Origin: Diphasiastrum complanatum
Lineage: Eukaryota; Streptophyta; Lycopodiopsida; Lycopodiales; Lycopodiaceae
Reading direction: 5' to 3'
Length of the DNA stretch: 64,000 nucleotides
Assembly (NCBI GenBank): GCA_029204225.1
Contig: CM055097.1
Coordinates: 1,347,414-1,411,413 of the forward strand
The notes beneath the pieces are model-generated. The model made no database searches, was not told the origin of the DNA, and worked only from the letters and a program-made list of their open reading frames with translations. Shown here piece after piece: positions 39,601 to 48,069 of the stretch (within the stretch, counting starts at the first letter, position 1; the number at the start of each line of letters is the position of its first letter). Both the position numbers and the translations under genes were made by a program.

Positions 39601-42100
39601 GGATCGTCAGCGTTCTGGGACCAGAAACGCTGTCCTGGAACGCGAATAAAATTTCAAATTTTTCTATGTGGGCTTCAGTATGCTTTCAATGCTTTCGATG
39701 CTTTGCTTTACACATGATTTCATTTCACAGAGTACTGTAGAAAATGATATAATAGTGAAAACATAGAACCCACGGCTCCCAGAACCGTGGGTCCTGGGAA
39801 CCGTACCACGGTTCCTTGAACCGTGGTACGGTTCATCTAAATAAATAAATAAATAATTAATTAATTAATTTCTCCCCCAAAACCCCTTCCTGCCAGTGAT
39901 GAGGCATGATGGCTGATTCGCTACACTCACAGACGGACGATCCTGCTGCTTTGGCTACGATCATGTCATGCAAATTCGAGAATCCATTTCACATGACTTC
40001 TTCGCCTTAGGCATTCCATCAGAGGAAGGATCCCCCCCCGTTGACTTTTCGCTGAGGGATTCCGCTGCATGACTTCACATGTCTTCTTCGCCTTATGCAT
40101 TCCATCAGACTCCAGAGGAAGGATTCCGCCCGCTGACTTTCCGCTGAATTAATTCCGCTGATTCCGCTGCATGACTTCCCGCTGACTTTCCACACAATAA
40201 TATATAAAAAATAATTAATTAATAACTACACGCGGTTCACCACGGTTCTGGCAAAAAAAAATTGAGAACCGTACGGTTCTCAGAACCGTGGTGAACCGCC
40301 CACGGTTCATTTATTCTATGAGTGAAAAATATCTTGATGGTAGAAAATTCAATGCTTCGAAAATGGACGACAATGGTCTTGAAATTGATGGCCTTGATAA
40401 ATGAACTGCTCTTGAAAAAACCTTCCATTTGATACCCATATTGGCATTAAAAAATTTTCAAAGAAGAAACCCTAATGGGAAATTCGTGCCGTGGCCTGCA
40501 ACTTTGATTTATATCACTCTATTTGTAAAACATATAAACATGAGAAATCTTGGGCTATGAAATAGCTTAAAATTTTGACATACTTACGATTAAATGTACG
40601 TTTAGACTGCTTACAATTGTGTCCCATTGCTGTTTCTTTTATTGATCCTGAGGCAGTGTGGGGAAATGTAAGCCTGTGGTATCAATAAGTTTCGCAGTGA
40701 GATAGAAGCGATAGTTTCAATAGAGAAAGATAATTGTCTCAGATGTTTGTAGCACCAATATGTGCCAGTGGACTAGCTCAAGTTGCCATATCACTCTGTC
40801 AGTCTTCACTCATTATAGATCAGGTAATTATGCTAGTGATATGATAGTATAAATTGAAGGTCATGCCTTTCCAGTCAACACCATAATAGGTCCTTTATTC
40901 AGCGCTTTTAGCTTACTTCAGCAAACCAATTTCACCTCATCCAACTTCAGTACATTTCAGACAACTTATTGTAATAGATATGGCTAGCTCAAACCTCGTT
41001 GTACATTGCCAGGTTTCAAGATCTATTGGTGATGTGTATCTTAAAAAGCCCGAGTTCAATAGAGAACCCCTGTTGGCAAAGTTTAGGCTTTCTGAGCCCC
41101 TGCAGAGACCCATTTTGATAGCTGAGCCAACCATCAATGTACGCACACTTCAACCAGAAGATCAGTTTTTGATTTTTGCATCAGATGGACTCTGGGAACA
41201 CCTTACCAATGAGGAGGCTGTTGATATTGTTCGCAACCACCCACGCACGGTATGAACTTATTACCAATTTGTCATTGTTTTCTTTTAGAATGTTTGTATT
41301 CTCTATATTACGTTACCTCAATGTTAACTCTGAATGCTGAAACTTTGAGAGTTAAATTCAGCATACTTTGGGATGCTGGTCTCAAGATATAAATGCACGT
41401 ATATTGTCATTACAAACTGCGGAGGTTGTACTAGTTTAGTAAGACTGGATAGGCCTTGTCACTATTGAGAGTCAGTATTCTGACAAGGTTCATTATTTTG
41501 ATCCGTGCTCAGCAGCATGATTTCTCTCTATGCATGAGAGACTTTTATCATATACGTAGGCAAGACGGTTCGTTTCAGCTTCACATCCGTGGATAGAACG
41601 TTTTGCTTTAGGTTGATCTTATGCTTGCTACATTTGTTGCTTGATTGACATAGATCAATAATTACAAGTCTGTCAAATCTTTCAGTCGCGACCTCATTCA
41701 TCAATACGTGCATGAAGCAAGTGGCTCTAATTCTTATGCTTCTTGTTAGTATGCTGTTGTTTGTGTTGAGCCACTTACTACTTTACCAACAATTCAGGGT
41801 ATTGCTAGGAGACTAATCAAAGCAGCACTTCATGAGGCTGCGAGAAAGCGTGAAATGAGGTATTCTGATTTAAAACAGATTGACCGAGGGATAAGACGAC
41901 ACTTTCATGATGACATAACAGTTGTTGTGATTTTTCTTGATTATGATTTGATAAAGAGAGGCTCCAAGATAACTCCACTGTCTGTAAGAAGTGGAACGAA
42001 CAGTGTTGAAGCTAGCTCGAATATCATTCTTTTCAAAGGTCTGGACAACAACAACAATCTCAATGACACCTTTGATAAAAGGTTAGATTCAAAAATGTAG
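19430..42100 (+). CDS. Protein phosphatase 2C, plant clade-D type; four coding exons spanning 22.7 kb
   Basis: Exons 19430-19721, 33835-34202, 41013-41249 and 41798-42100 join in phase to 399 codons, the usual length for this family. It is a Mg/Mn-dependent Ser/Thr phosphatase; Arabidopsis clade-D members act at the plasma membrane on H+-ATPase and on immune or auxin signalling. Metal-binding motifs are complete: YDGHGG (D77), [10 protein letters not shown] (D160), FASDGLWE (D278) and FHDDITVVV (D337/D338). The N-terminus ([12 protein letters not shown], residues 8-19) is the typical clade-D start, and [10 protein letters not shown] precedes the catalytic core. Introns fall after LFLNLQ, after VKGIIQ and after NHPRT, which as I recall are the conserved intron positions of plant homologues. 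All have GT-AG ends. The about 50-residue C-terminal tail is Asn/Ser-rich. No stops or frameshifts are seen, so the gene is probably functional despite 14.1-kb and 6.8-kb introns. Confidence 0.95.
20490..21060 (-). pseudogene. LINE reverse transcriptase fragment
   Basis: The minus-strand frame 21044-20748 contains [20 protein letters not shown] followed by [17 protein letters not shown], matching the plant L1-type pattern YLGV.F.GP.F.M..A...RLS.G.AAL. A second frame near 20620-20500 gives [19 protein letters not shown], which fits the region just downstream in LINE RTs. Endonuclease, the RT catalytic core and a poly(A) tail were not found, so this is a decayed internal piece. Confidence 0.6.
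21302..21432. mobile_element. Mutator-like foldback MITE with 9-bp target duplication
   Basis: The 131-bp unit folds on itself almost end to end. The outer arms are tgggggagc..aaac and gttta.gctcccc; the inner arms catccccc-ggtgggatgg and ccatcccacc-caca-gggggatg surround the loop ttggtacgg. The direct repeat ccaagttta occurs immediately outside on both sides (21293-21301 and 21433-21441). A 9-bp duplication with long terminal inverted repeats is the signature of Mutator-like elements. It is GC-rich and has no coding capacity. Confidence 0.7.
21690..22127 (+). pseudogene. Gypsy-1 reverse transcriptase, N-terminal part
   Basis: Contains [60 protein letters not shown] and [17 protein letters not shown], the classic Gypsy RT blocks 1-5. 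The reading is cut just before the catalytic YVDD-equivalent (FLDN here) by the inserted LTR at 22128. Confidence 0.9.
22128..22490 (+). repeat. Gypsy-2 5' LTR
   Basis: 363 bp, TGTTAGGGACCC..GATTGTAACA. It contains a G-box-like gccacgtgtcatg near 22228. It is about 100 bp longer than the 3' LTR, the extra or different part being the central 22310-22470 region. Confidence 0.9.
22493..22505 (+). other. Primer-binding site (tRNA-iMet type)
   Basis: tggtatcagagcc, the standard plant retrotransposon primer site complementary to the 3' end of initiator methionine tRNA, two bases after the 5' LTR. Confidence 0.9.
22506..23403 (+). other. Gypsy-2 leader with a duplicated GC-rich segment
   Basis: Two diverged copies of about 160-190 bp share the series ctgccacgtggcactgtccag, ggacaggtgg, gttccgctc and gcacaaaaaggta (starting about 22685 and 22880). 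The six-frame open frames of about 100 codons here are in GC-rich non-coding leader and overlap one another on both strands, so no gene is called. Confidence 0.6.
23404..23910 (+). pseudogene. Gypsy-2 gag N-terminal part (broken)
   Basis: It starts [16 protein letters not shown] at 23404, has an in-frame TAG at 23506, continues through a charged helix ([19 protein letters not shown]), shifts frame near 23640, and then shows the Gag core motif [11 protein letters not shown] and [13 protein letters not shown]. It ends near 23909. Capsid C-terminus, zinc knuckle and protease are missing, because the sequence passes directly into integrase. Confidence 0.75.
23911..25000 (+). pseudogene. Gypsy-2 integrase with chromodomain (broken)
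   Basis: The frame opens with a PLEIP-type stretch, then [51 protein letters not shown] and DGQTER, the Gypsy integrase core. Stops lie at 24140 (R to stop) and after RRN near 24260. The C-terminal part includes [16 protein letters not shown] chromodomain follows at about 24850-24965: [20 protein letters not shown] then [10 protein letters not shown]. It inserts element DNA; the chromodomain is the chromovirus hallmark. Confidence 0.85.
25006..25266 (+). repeat. Gypsy-2 3' LTR, shortened
   Basis: 261 bp starting ttttagggaccc (TG changed to TT) after the purine tract aaggaagaggtaa and ending gattgtaaca. It is missing most of the 5' LTR's 22310-22470 segment and carries a different about 60-bp piece instead. 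Confidence 0.85.
25267..26285 (+). pseudogene. Gypsy-1 RT end joined to integrase
   Basis: The RT continuation ([26 protein letters not shown]) ends near 25480 and abuts integrase at [17 protein letters not shown] (25490), so RT thumb, RNase H and the integrase zinc domain are deleted. The integrase core continues through VSD-stop at 25635, [20 protein letters not shown], then a deletion, YANQ and [17 protein letters not shown]. It ends before a recognisable chromodomain, with a purine tract (ttgggggaggg) at 26272-26282. Confidence 0.85.
26290..26754 (+). repeat. Gypsy-1 3' LTR
   Basis: 465 bp, TGTACCATAACG..GTTGTAACA, following the purine tract. A TATA-like cctatatagtgg lies near 26442-26453. 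The 75-88-codon frames within it are not genes. It has no partner 5' LTR in the window. Confidence 0.75.
26755..27246. other. Intron sequence, nothing recognised
   Basis: AT-rich, with no repeat signature or coding potential that I can name. Confidence 0.5.
27562..27626. repeat. (CT)n microsatellite inside the hAT element
   Basis: 65 bp of CT, located just after the about 305-bp left end that the intron 2 derivative retains. Confidence 0.97.
27813..31047 (-). pseudogene. hAT transposase gene with BED finger and hATC domain, mutated
   Basis: Spliced minus-strand gene. Likely exons: 31047-about 30140, 30034-29687, 29581-29174, 29085-28920, 28828-28488 and about 28370-27813, each with GT-AG-like edges. 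Exon 1 opens [15 protein letters not shown] and has a BED-type finger ([16 protein letters not shown]), then [11 protein letters not shown]. Exon 2 has [20 protein letters not shown] and [12 protein letters not shown], carrying the first two catalytic-acid regions. Exon 5 has the hATC dimerisation core ([40 protein letters not shown]). Exon 6 codes an acidic then RGRGRG tail. In-frame stops at about 30892 (TGA), 30490, 29915, 28800 and 28737, a frameshift near 29430 and one in exon 6 show it is a pseudogene. Confidence 0.9.
31836..31890. repeat. Perfect 18-bp inverted repeat in the hAT right end
   Basis: Arms aaatttttttatgtgggc (31836-31853) and gcccacataaaaaaattt (31873-31890) surround a 19-base GC-rich loop. 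The derivative in intron 2 keeps only one arm. Confidence 0.9.
31966..32264. other. Intron sequence between two transposons
   Basis: Apart from the 8-bp duplications at each end, no feature is recognised. Confidence 0.5.
32265..32672. mobile_element. hAT-like MITE with perfect 8-bp duplication
   Basis: 408 bp. Ends are CATAGATGCACCGCGATTC and, on the complement of the right end, CATAGATGCAGCGAATCGCG. The perfect duplication attttaat flanks it (32257-32264 and 32673-32680). The middle shares an aatatgggtatca block with the left end of the 4.7-kb hAT (27367 region). The subterminal regions are full of the palindrome gcgaatcgcgattcgc, the type of repeated motif that hAT transposases bind. It is non-coding. 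Confidence 0.85.
32556..32666. repeat. Tandem repeat, 30-bp unit, about 3.5 copies
   Basis: The unit gcgaatcgcgattcgcgaat followed by cgcaaaacca is repeated with almost no changes, inside the right half of the MITE. It creates a false open frame of repeated [10 protein letters not shown]. Confidence 0.92.
33623..33685. repeat. (GA)n microsatellite upstream of PP2C exon 2
   Basis: 63 bp of GA, about 150 bp before the exon 2 acceptor. Confidence 0.97.
33835..34202 (+). CDS. PP2C coding exon 2
   Basis: Follows the acceptor tgcctgtgcag and completes codon 98. It codes residues 98-220, including [20 protein letters not shown] and the GDSR metal site, then [12 protein letters not shown]. It ends in phase 0 at the donor gtaagatttt. 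Confidence 0.95.
36000..37115 (+). pseudogene. Gypsy RNase H relic
   Basis: The clearest part is near 37050-37110: [17 protein letters not shown], equivalent to the conserved [11 protein letters not shown] end of Gypsy RNase H. About 150 bp earlier lies [10 protein letters not shown], matching the EKEMLAVVYAL motif. Upstream sequence back to about 36000 has Gypsy-like words but too many breaks to assign. Old relic, same strand as the PP2C gene. Confidence 0.6.
39130..39182. promoter_or_regulatory. Two heat-shock-element-like sequences
   Basis: ttctagaaatttcta (39133-39147) fits the nTTCnnGAAnnTTCn pattern perfectly, and ctctagaaatttcta follows about 31 bases later with one change. The two copies look like a short direct duplication (tctagaaatttctaaa). 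Function in the intron is unknown and chance is possible. Confidence 0.3.
39563..40506. mobile_element. Deletion derivative of the intron 1 hAT element, interrupted by another MITE
   Basis: It starts CTGTGTTGCAGCGGATCGCG and ends GGCCTGCAACTTTG, i.e. the right and left ends of the 4.7-kb hAT in opposite orientation. Flanks atttgtat (39555-39562) and atttatat (40507-40514) are an 8-bp duplication with one mismatch. After removing the nested 559-bp element and its duplication, about 377 bp remain: roughly 100 bp of one hAT end joined to about 280 bp of the other. It is non-coding and would have depended on the full-length element's transposase. Confidence 0.9.
39762..40320. mobile_element. Nested hAT-like MITE, 559 bp, with perfect duplication
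   Basis: Flanked on both sides by agtgaaaa (39754-39761 and 40321-40328). Ends begin CATAGAACCCACGG and, on the right complement, CATAGAATAAATGAACCGTGG. Near both ends the motif gaaccgtgg/ccacggttc is repeated many times in both orientations. The CATAGA terminus is shared with the MITE at 32265. No coding capacity. Confidence 0.88.
41013..41249 (+). CDS. PP2C coding exon 3
   Basis: Codes residues 221-299: [32 protein letters not shown] and [13 protein letters not shown]. The acceptor is acattgccag and the donor is gtatgaac; both ends are in phase 0. Confidence 0.95.
41250..41797 (+). other. PP2C intron 3
   Basis: 548 bp, gtatgaac..acaattcag, T-rich, without recognised elements. Confidence 0.9.
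41798..42100 (+). CDS. PP2C coding exon 4
   Basis: Codes residues 300-399 after the acceptor acaattcag: [20 protein letters not shown], then [16 protein letters not shown], then a low-complexity tail rich in Asn and Ser, ending at TAG 42098-42100. Confidence 0.95.
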   Translation, partial: GIARRLIKAALHEAARKREMRYSDLKQIDRGIRRHFHDDITVVVIFLDYDLIKRGSKITPLSVRSGTNSVEASSNIILFKGLDNNNNLNDTFDKRLDSKM

Positions 42101-42900
42101 TGAATTTGTTTCTCTTCATTTCTAGAACAAGAAGGTCATATTGTTTTGTGTCCTGGAGTATAACGACACTTATATGAGCGCATATTCTCACTTTCTAGGA
42201 CTTGTTTTGCTGCTTTGAATGGAGTTGTCTAGACCTGGGGGTTTTTATTACTTTGCCACACCGGCAGGAATGACAGCTAACCTGTTTGCTTTTCAAGCTG
42301 TTTGTGCTTTGATTGTGCATTCATTGAGTGGTGGGATGCATAGTTTACAAGGTTGGAAAATGATGTGATTTTGTCCGGGTTGAGAACCAGGTCATCTGCA
42401 ATCTGATCTTTTTTGGCATTCAATTTTGTCAGCAGAGACCTATTGGTAAGGCGTCAAGGTTATGTTTATGACATTCTTGGTTTTGAGTCCAGAATGCTTG
42501 AAAATCTGACTTACTGTCTAAGTCCGTTTGATATATTACTAGCTTAAGGTGCTTATATTATGTAGCAGCTGTATAACACATTCAACAAGTTCAAAATCAG
42601 CTTGGGCCTATCATCTGATTTTTTTGGAGGTGACTGTCCTTTAGGCCTTCATTTGGATGTCCTTGTTCTAACAAGCCTTTTACCTGTATCTCTGGCAAAT
42701 TTCTTTTTAACTGTAATCGCATCAAAATGTAAATCTTTTCTCTTTAGGCACCCTGGCAAATTGTCCCAAAACTTTTGTGCCCTAAGTAAAGAGGTATTAT
42801 TTCCTGAACACTACTCGTGAGTTTTGGGAGTTTGTATGTGTAGGCAAAAAGAAGCAAGTGGGGGGGGAAACTGTAACCTTTACCATACTCAGCTATTGAT
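42101..42900 (+). other. Probable PP2C 3' UTR and downstream flank
   Basis: T-rich sequence after the stop codon. No strong poly(A) signal could be chosen. The 72-codon frame at 42602-42820 shows no family signature. Confidence 0.4.
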
Positions 42901-45044
42901 ATAAATTCACACTCTCTATCATGTGATATATTCCATGTCGTATTTCCATGTATGTATGTCTATTGGTTATTTGCATTAATTACATTTTCACTATGGTACC
43001 CTGAAAAGACAGACACATACTGTGATTTAAAATCTGCATATGGATGAGTGTGCCACATCTTTAAAGTTTCAAACCCTAAGAAACATAAGGCAAATTTGTA
43101 TGAATTACTCGTCAAGAATAGATGGGCATTGATAACTAGTGGCTATGGTCTCCAGTAACGCTCTGCAATCAAAAAGCTATAAGCTACTTTGAAACTTTTT
43201 GATTCGACTAAACTAAGAAACTCTTTTTAATTCTTTACTGCTGGCAATGAGAACACAGGGCCTATTTTTGATTGTAAAGGTTGGAATCAACAGGTTCTAG
43301 CAATTGTCAACAATAAATGATGCGGTGGAGCGTCCATACGCAATTGTCCAAATGAGACTTACTGCAGATCCGTGATCCATATAGATGCCCTTGTTCATAA
43401 TAGTTGGCCTATAGCTTTTTGTTCTAAAAAAGACACCTTTTTCCCACTTTCGAGGTAAAGACAATGTTGAAAGCAAAATTGAAGTGTCAAAGACATTAAT
43501 TTGGAAGTTTAAACATTTGATGTTGCAGGAGAAAGAGCACCAAAAAAAGCATGCATAAGTATGTAGTATATCTAAGGTGATTATAATTCACAATCAACAA
43601 ATCCCAACCTCAAACCTCATAATTCAATGGCTTGATTAATTATGTTTAAAATTATGGTTGCTCTCTTGCGGATGGGGATGGGTTTACATGCTCTTGAATT
43701 ACAAGAAGCCAAAATCCCGTTCAATAAAATGATTACTAGCATGTGAATCCATAAGTTGTGCGATCATGGAATTACAAAGAAATGCTGTTGTATTTGAGTT
43801 TTATATTCATCTCAATAAAATGCAATTGTTTGGGCTCGTATATACAACTTATAATGCATTCATATACTTATGAGGTTGACTTGCATGCCATAATCATTGT
43901 TTTTGAAATAGAACTTCCACTTGTAGGAGCTTATGTGCAAGTTGTATAAATATACAAATTTTTGTTCATAGTGATGGTTGTATGTCCAACTACAATGAAG
44001 AGCACAAGTTAAAGCAAAGTGAGTATGTGCATTAGTTAAACACACAGCTTACACAGGCAATTTTCACTACATTTTTGAAAAATTTAGGAGCAAACAAGAT
44101 GGCTTTGTTTATGGTCATAATTGTCATTTGACTCATCGAAAAATCTACTTTCACAAGTGTTTTGCATGTTTCAAGATGATATGCTTGAACCTGGTATTTA
44201 GCATATAAGCACATTAACATAAAAATATGTAATTATTAGATAAGTTACCTTTTATAAGTTATATTTTGTGATGTGAACATTTTATAAGCAACTTGCATTC
44301 ATGTTTTGATATTAAAAACAGATTATATACATCATTCAACACAATATAGAATAATAATTAAATCATTGACAAATATTGATGTTTGTGATATGCATCTAAA
44401 TAGAGTTATCCAAATAAGAATGTTTTTAGTAAAATGAACAAAAACAAATTAAAAAATAATAATTAACTCAATAGCAAGTTGAAATTTTATATGATATGCA
44501 TCAAAATAAAAGTATCCAAATAATAAATATTGTTTTAACATGGTGACAAAAAAAAAGAAAAATCATGGCCTAGATTTTTTTAAAAAAAATTGTTAATATT
44601 CAAAGTGTCACAAAAGTATATTGCATTATTCAAAACATATTTCTTTTGGCAACTATTGTCATGCTAACCAAATCAATTGATGAATTATTATTAACATATT
44701 CAAATTAGTACATAAATAGAATAAATCAATTAAAAAAAATCATTAATCATTGAAACACAAGTAGTAGAATATATTTTTATTACTTATATAAATCTTGTTT
44801 TAACGTAAATATTTTAACAATTTGAAGTTTTTTGAAATGAAAATTTGTGTTAAAATAAAAAAAATCTTACAACCTCAATATGAATTTTAATAAATATTTT
44901 TTTACGATTTAGTTTTTTTTTTAAAAAATTAATAATTTACAAAGATTTATAGAGATTTTTAGAGTATTACGTTTTGAGAAATTGATATTATAATATTATA
45001 ATACAATTCACTATTGCAAAATAAATTACTTCATAACAAACAAG

Positions 45045-45095
<51 letters not shown>

Positions 45096-45290
45096 GGATA
45101 TATTTGAAGATATATTAATATTATCTCATAAATGGATGCTATTTTGACATTATAATAATTTGACAATTTTAATAGCATTCACCATTTAATTTTACCAAAA
45201 TCATTTATAAAAAAACAATAATGCAAGGGAACTCTTCAAAACATTTTTGTTATTACGAATAATTTAACAAAAAATGTAAACTAATCCTAA
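42901..45290. other. AT-rich intergenic region
   Basis: Very AT-rich, particularly 44220-45250, with many poly-A and poly-T tracts. No coding sequence is recognised. Confidence 0.5.
45048..45092. repeat. (TA)n microsatellite
   Basis: About 45 bp of uninterrupted TA. Confidence 0.97.
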
Positions 45291-45707
45291 AAATCTCATG
45301 ATTCAAAATTTGGCAATTTTTGTACAATCGCCTTCTTCTAATGTACAGAAACACGACTTATCATTGACACTTTTAGGAAAGGTAAGTCTCAGTTTGATTC
45401 TCTTTTGCAACAGTCTCATCTTGAGCCAACGTTTTTCTATCCTTTTTCTTTGCCTTGGCCTTAAGGGTATGTCTTTCAAATTGTTTTGGAAGGACATTGT
45501 TCTTTTTGTCTTTAGTAGTCTTAAAAAAAGAAAGAGCTATGCTTATGATGGAAGAAATAAAATGAAAGAATTCAACTGAAAGTGAACAACTATAAAATTT
45601 CTATGCTAGGCATAGTTAAAGTGAATACCATATCTCTAAATAATATTATAAATGGGGCTAGGGCTTTATTTCTACTGCTCAAAGGACAAAGCCTCTTGCA
45701 CTCCTCA

Positions 45708-45856
45708 AAGTCTTGACAATTTAGACTCGTAACAAGGGCCTCCTAGACCGTCATGAACAATATATGCCTATAGTATAAAAAGTCTTGACAATTTAGATCC
45801 GTAACAAGGGCCTCCGAGACTTTCATGAACAATTATATATGCCTATACTGTAAAAA
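45708..45856. repeat. Tandem duplication, about 72-75 bp unit
   Basis: Two near-identical copies starting aagtcttgacaatttaga at 45708 and 45780, each ending near atatgcctata.tgtaaa, with several substitutions and small indels between them. Confidence 0.85.
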
Positions 45857-45959
45857 GTGTATCAGTTATATATATTGTAAGAAAACAGTCATGTCACTTG
45901 TAGCTATTACTATTGAATTTCTTTTTCCATTTCAACAAGGGAGAGTTGACTATTAAAAA

Positions 45960-46594
45960 TGAGCATTTAAGGACTTTGCAAAGATCTACAACAATCTAGA
46001 TGCATGAGAGATTGCAAACTACCAAATCAATTTTGGTTAACTCGGATTTCATTATGTTATCAAACAAGATTTGGATCTGGCAAGAGCTCTTATACACAAA
46101 AAGTAATCATCCATCAAAGACAAGCAAGTTTCATGCATGCGAGTGAAAAAATTGTGTTATTCAAGATTTTAGAGAGAGAAAATAATCCAGCTCTTGAGTA
46201 GAGAGAGAAAAAGTATGAGCTCTAGGGTAGAGAAGAAGATGTAAGTGTTTTGAGACACCAAAATCATTTTCTCTCAAAAGTGTAGTATGTACAATGAGAT
46301 TTCACATCCATATAGTGGTAGCTCACGTTCCTACTCTAAAAATCATGTGGTGATCCTTTAACATGATTGGGCCTCTCATTATGCACTTCTAAATGTGATT
46401 GGACCTCAGAAACCAATCAGATGAGGATGTTGGATTGAGGTGCATTTGCATTTTTGCATTCCTATAAATTAGGACGTGTTACCCTCTCATAGAACTCAAG
46501 ATGGAGGTCATCTAGCTTATGCCAAATCAACATTAAAGATATATACAATCTCATGGCATGCAAATTAACTAGCTAACTTTTATCAACTTTCACA
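45960..46594 (-). repeat. Copia-E/D family LTR, copy 1
   Basis: 635 bp, TGAGCATTTAAGG..CTTTCACA, similar along its length to 47458-48058. On the minus strand a purine tract (complement of ctccttaaaagtgagc) precedes it, so this is a 3' LTR of the sequence to its right. Confidence 0.75.
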
Positions 46595-46900
46595 CTCCTT
46601 AAAAGTGAGCTAGTTTAAGACATACATGATCTGCTACCATCAAGCATTGATCTAAACCTCAATAGTAAAGCCTTTGATGCAAGTCTAGTGATCATATGAA
46701 TATCATTAATGAGCTAGATGAGATTCACATCAAGAGTAATGTCCTTAAAGGATCTTTCACTACCTCTAATAGGTTTTCTTACATGGTGCTCCAAATATGT
46801 GTCAAGATTCTTGCATAATTTCATCTATAAACTTTTTAGGATTGAAGTGACATGCTGAAATCAATCAAATGTAGCATCAAATGCAAGGCTTAAGTTACTT
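46595..46900 (-). pseudogene. Copia-E RNase H/RT scraps
   Basis: Nucleotide similarity to Copia-D is visible: the block near 46795-46860 (catggtgctcc, a long middle, gaagtgacatgctg) corresponds to 48795-48880. The minus-strand reading gives QHVTSILKSL, the RT C-terminal motif. Most of RT and RNase H is gone. Confidence 0.55.
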
Positions 46901-46919
46901 CTAGTCCAAACATTGAGTT

Positions 46920-47369
46920 TTAGGGGCCAAGATCAAGGATTATTGGTTCCCAACCCAATCCTAGCTTAGAATTGCCAAAACTTCTTGCATAATCTTCATA
47001 AAGGAGGAGATTATTTACATGTAATTCAAGAATTAATATTAATTCACCATGAAACATAAGGATATTCAATGAACCTTGATTTGTATCAATGAATTCAAAA
47101 AAATAAACAAAGATCTTGAGTTGAATATGCCAAGATCTTGGTACTACCTCCACGATCTTAATGATCCCTCCATGATTATGGCCATCCTTTTCCTTCAAAA
47201 CATTTTGCACACATAAAGGAATATCAAATGGATTGATAAATGCATGAGAGAAGTTCCTCACCTCAGCTTGCTTCCCTTTTTCAATATATGTGAGCCTAAG
47301 TGGCTCGGCCTCGTCCCTTGAATATCTCCTTGGAGTCTTTCCTTGAGAAAGCTCCTCCTCAAGCCTCAT
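46920..47369 (-). pseudogene. Unidentified 149-codon frame inside Copia-E
   Basis: Starts MRLEEELSQGKTPRRYSRDE, then a KGKQAEVRNFSHAFINP stretch, and later a hydrophobic, low-information half. It lies in the element's orientation between two LTRs, where gag or the integrase-RT linker could be expected, but I see no diagnostic motif of either. It could be linker, leader or captured sequence. Confidence 0.3.
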
Positions 47370-47457
47370 CTCCTCTCCATCACCATCTTGGATTTTTGGA
47401 AGATGTGAAGATCCTCCATCATGTTGAGTGCCCTTGGCTCCATCAAGCCGTAAAAAA

Positions 47458-48058
47458 CGAGCATTTAAGAACCTTCAGTAGATCTAGTACGACTACATGC
47501 ATGAGAGATTGCACACTACCAAATCAATCTTGATAATCTCGGATTTTAGTAAGCTATCAAACAAGATTTGGATCTTGGCAAGAGCTCTTGTACACAAAAA
47601 GTAATCATCCATCAAAGACAAGCAAGTTTCATACATATGAATAAAAAACCTAAGTCTTATTCATGCTTTTAGAGAGAGAAAAAGTTTCAACTCTTGGGTA
47701 GAGAGAGAAAGTACAAGAGTTCAATGACAAAAAATAATTCTCTCTCTCAAAAGTGTTGTGTACAATGAGTATGTGATGACTTCTTAACATGATTGGGCCT
47801 CTCATTACGCATCTTTTAATATGATTGGACCTCAAAAATCAATAGGATGAGGATTTAGATTGAGATGCACCACTTGCATTTTTGCATCCCTACAAGTTTG
47901 GACATGTGTTACCCTCTCATAGATTTCGGGATGGAGGTCATCAGCTAGCTTATGTTAAATCAGCATATTGATATGTACAAAAAGGTGGTGGATGTAGGTC
48001 CACCCTATGATGACATCTAGCTTGGAAAATAAGTAGCTTACTTTTATCCATTTTCACA
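47458..48058 (-). repeat. Copia-E/D family LTR, copy 2 (shared)
   Basis: 601 bp, CGAGCATTTAAG..TTTTCACA, followed on its right by ctcctccttaaaagagggc, the complement of a purine tract. It is therefore the 3' LTR of Copia-D and at the same time lies where the 5' LTR of Copia-E should be. Confidence 0.75.
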
Positions 48059-48069
48059 CTCCTCCTTAA

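Larger units (their letters stand above)
34203..41012 (+). other. PP2C intron 2, 6.8 kb
   Basis: Starts gtaagatttt and ends ttgccag. It holds a Gypsy RNase H relic and a nested pair of hAT-type non-autonomous elements. The stretches 34203-36000, 37120-39120 and 40515-41000 show no recognisable gene; open frames there are short and family-less. Confidence 0.9.
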
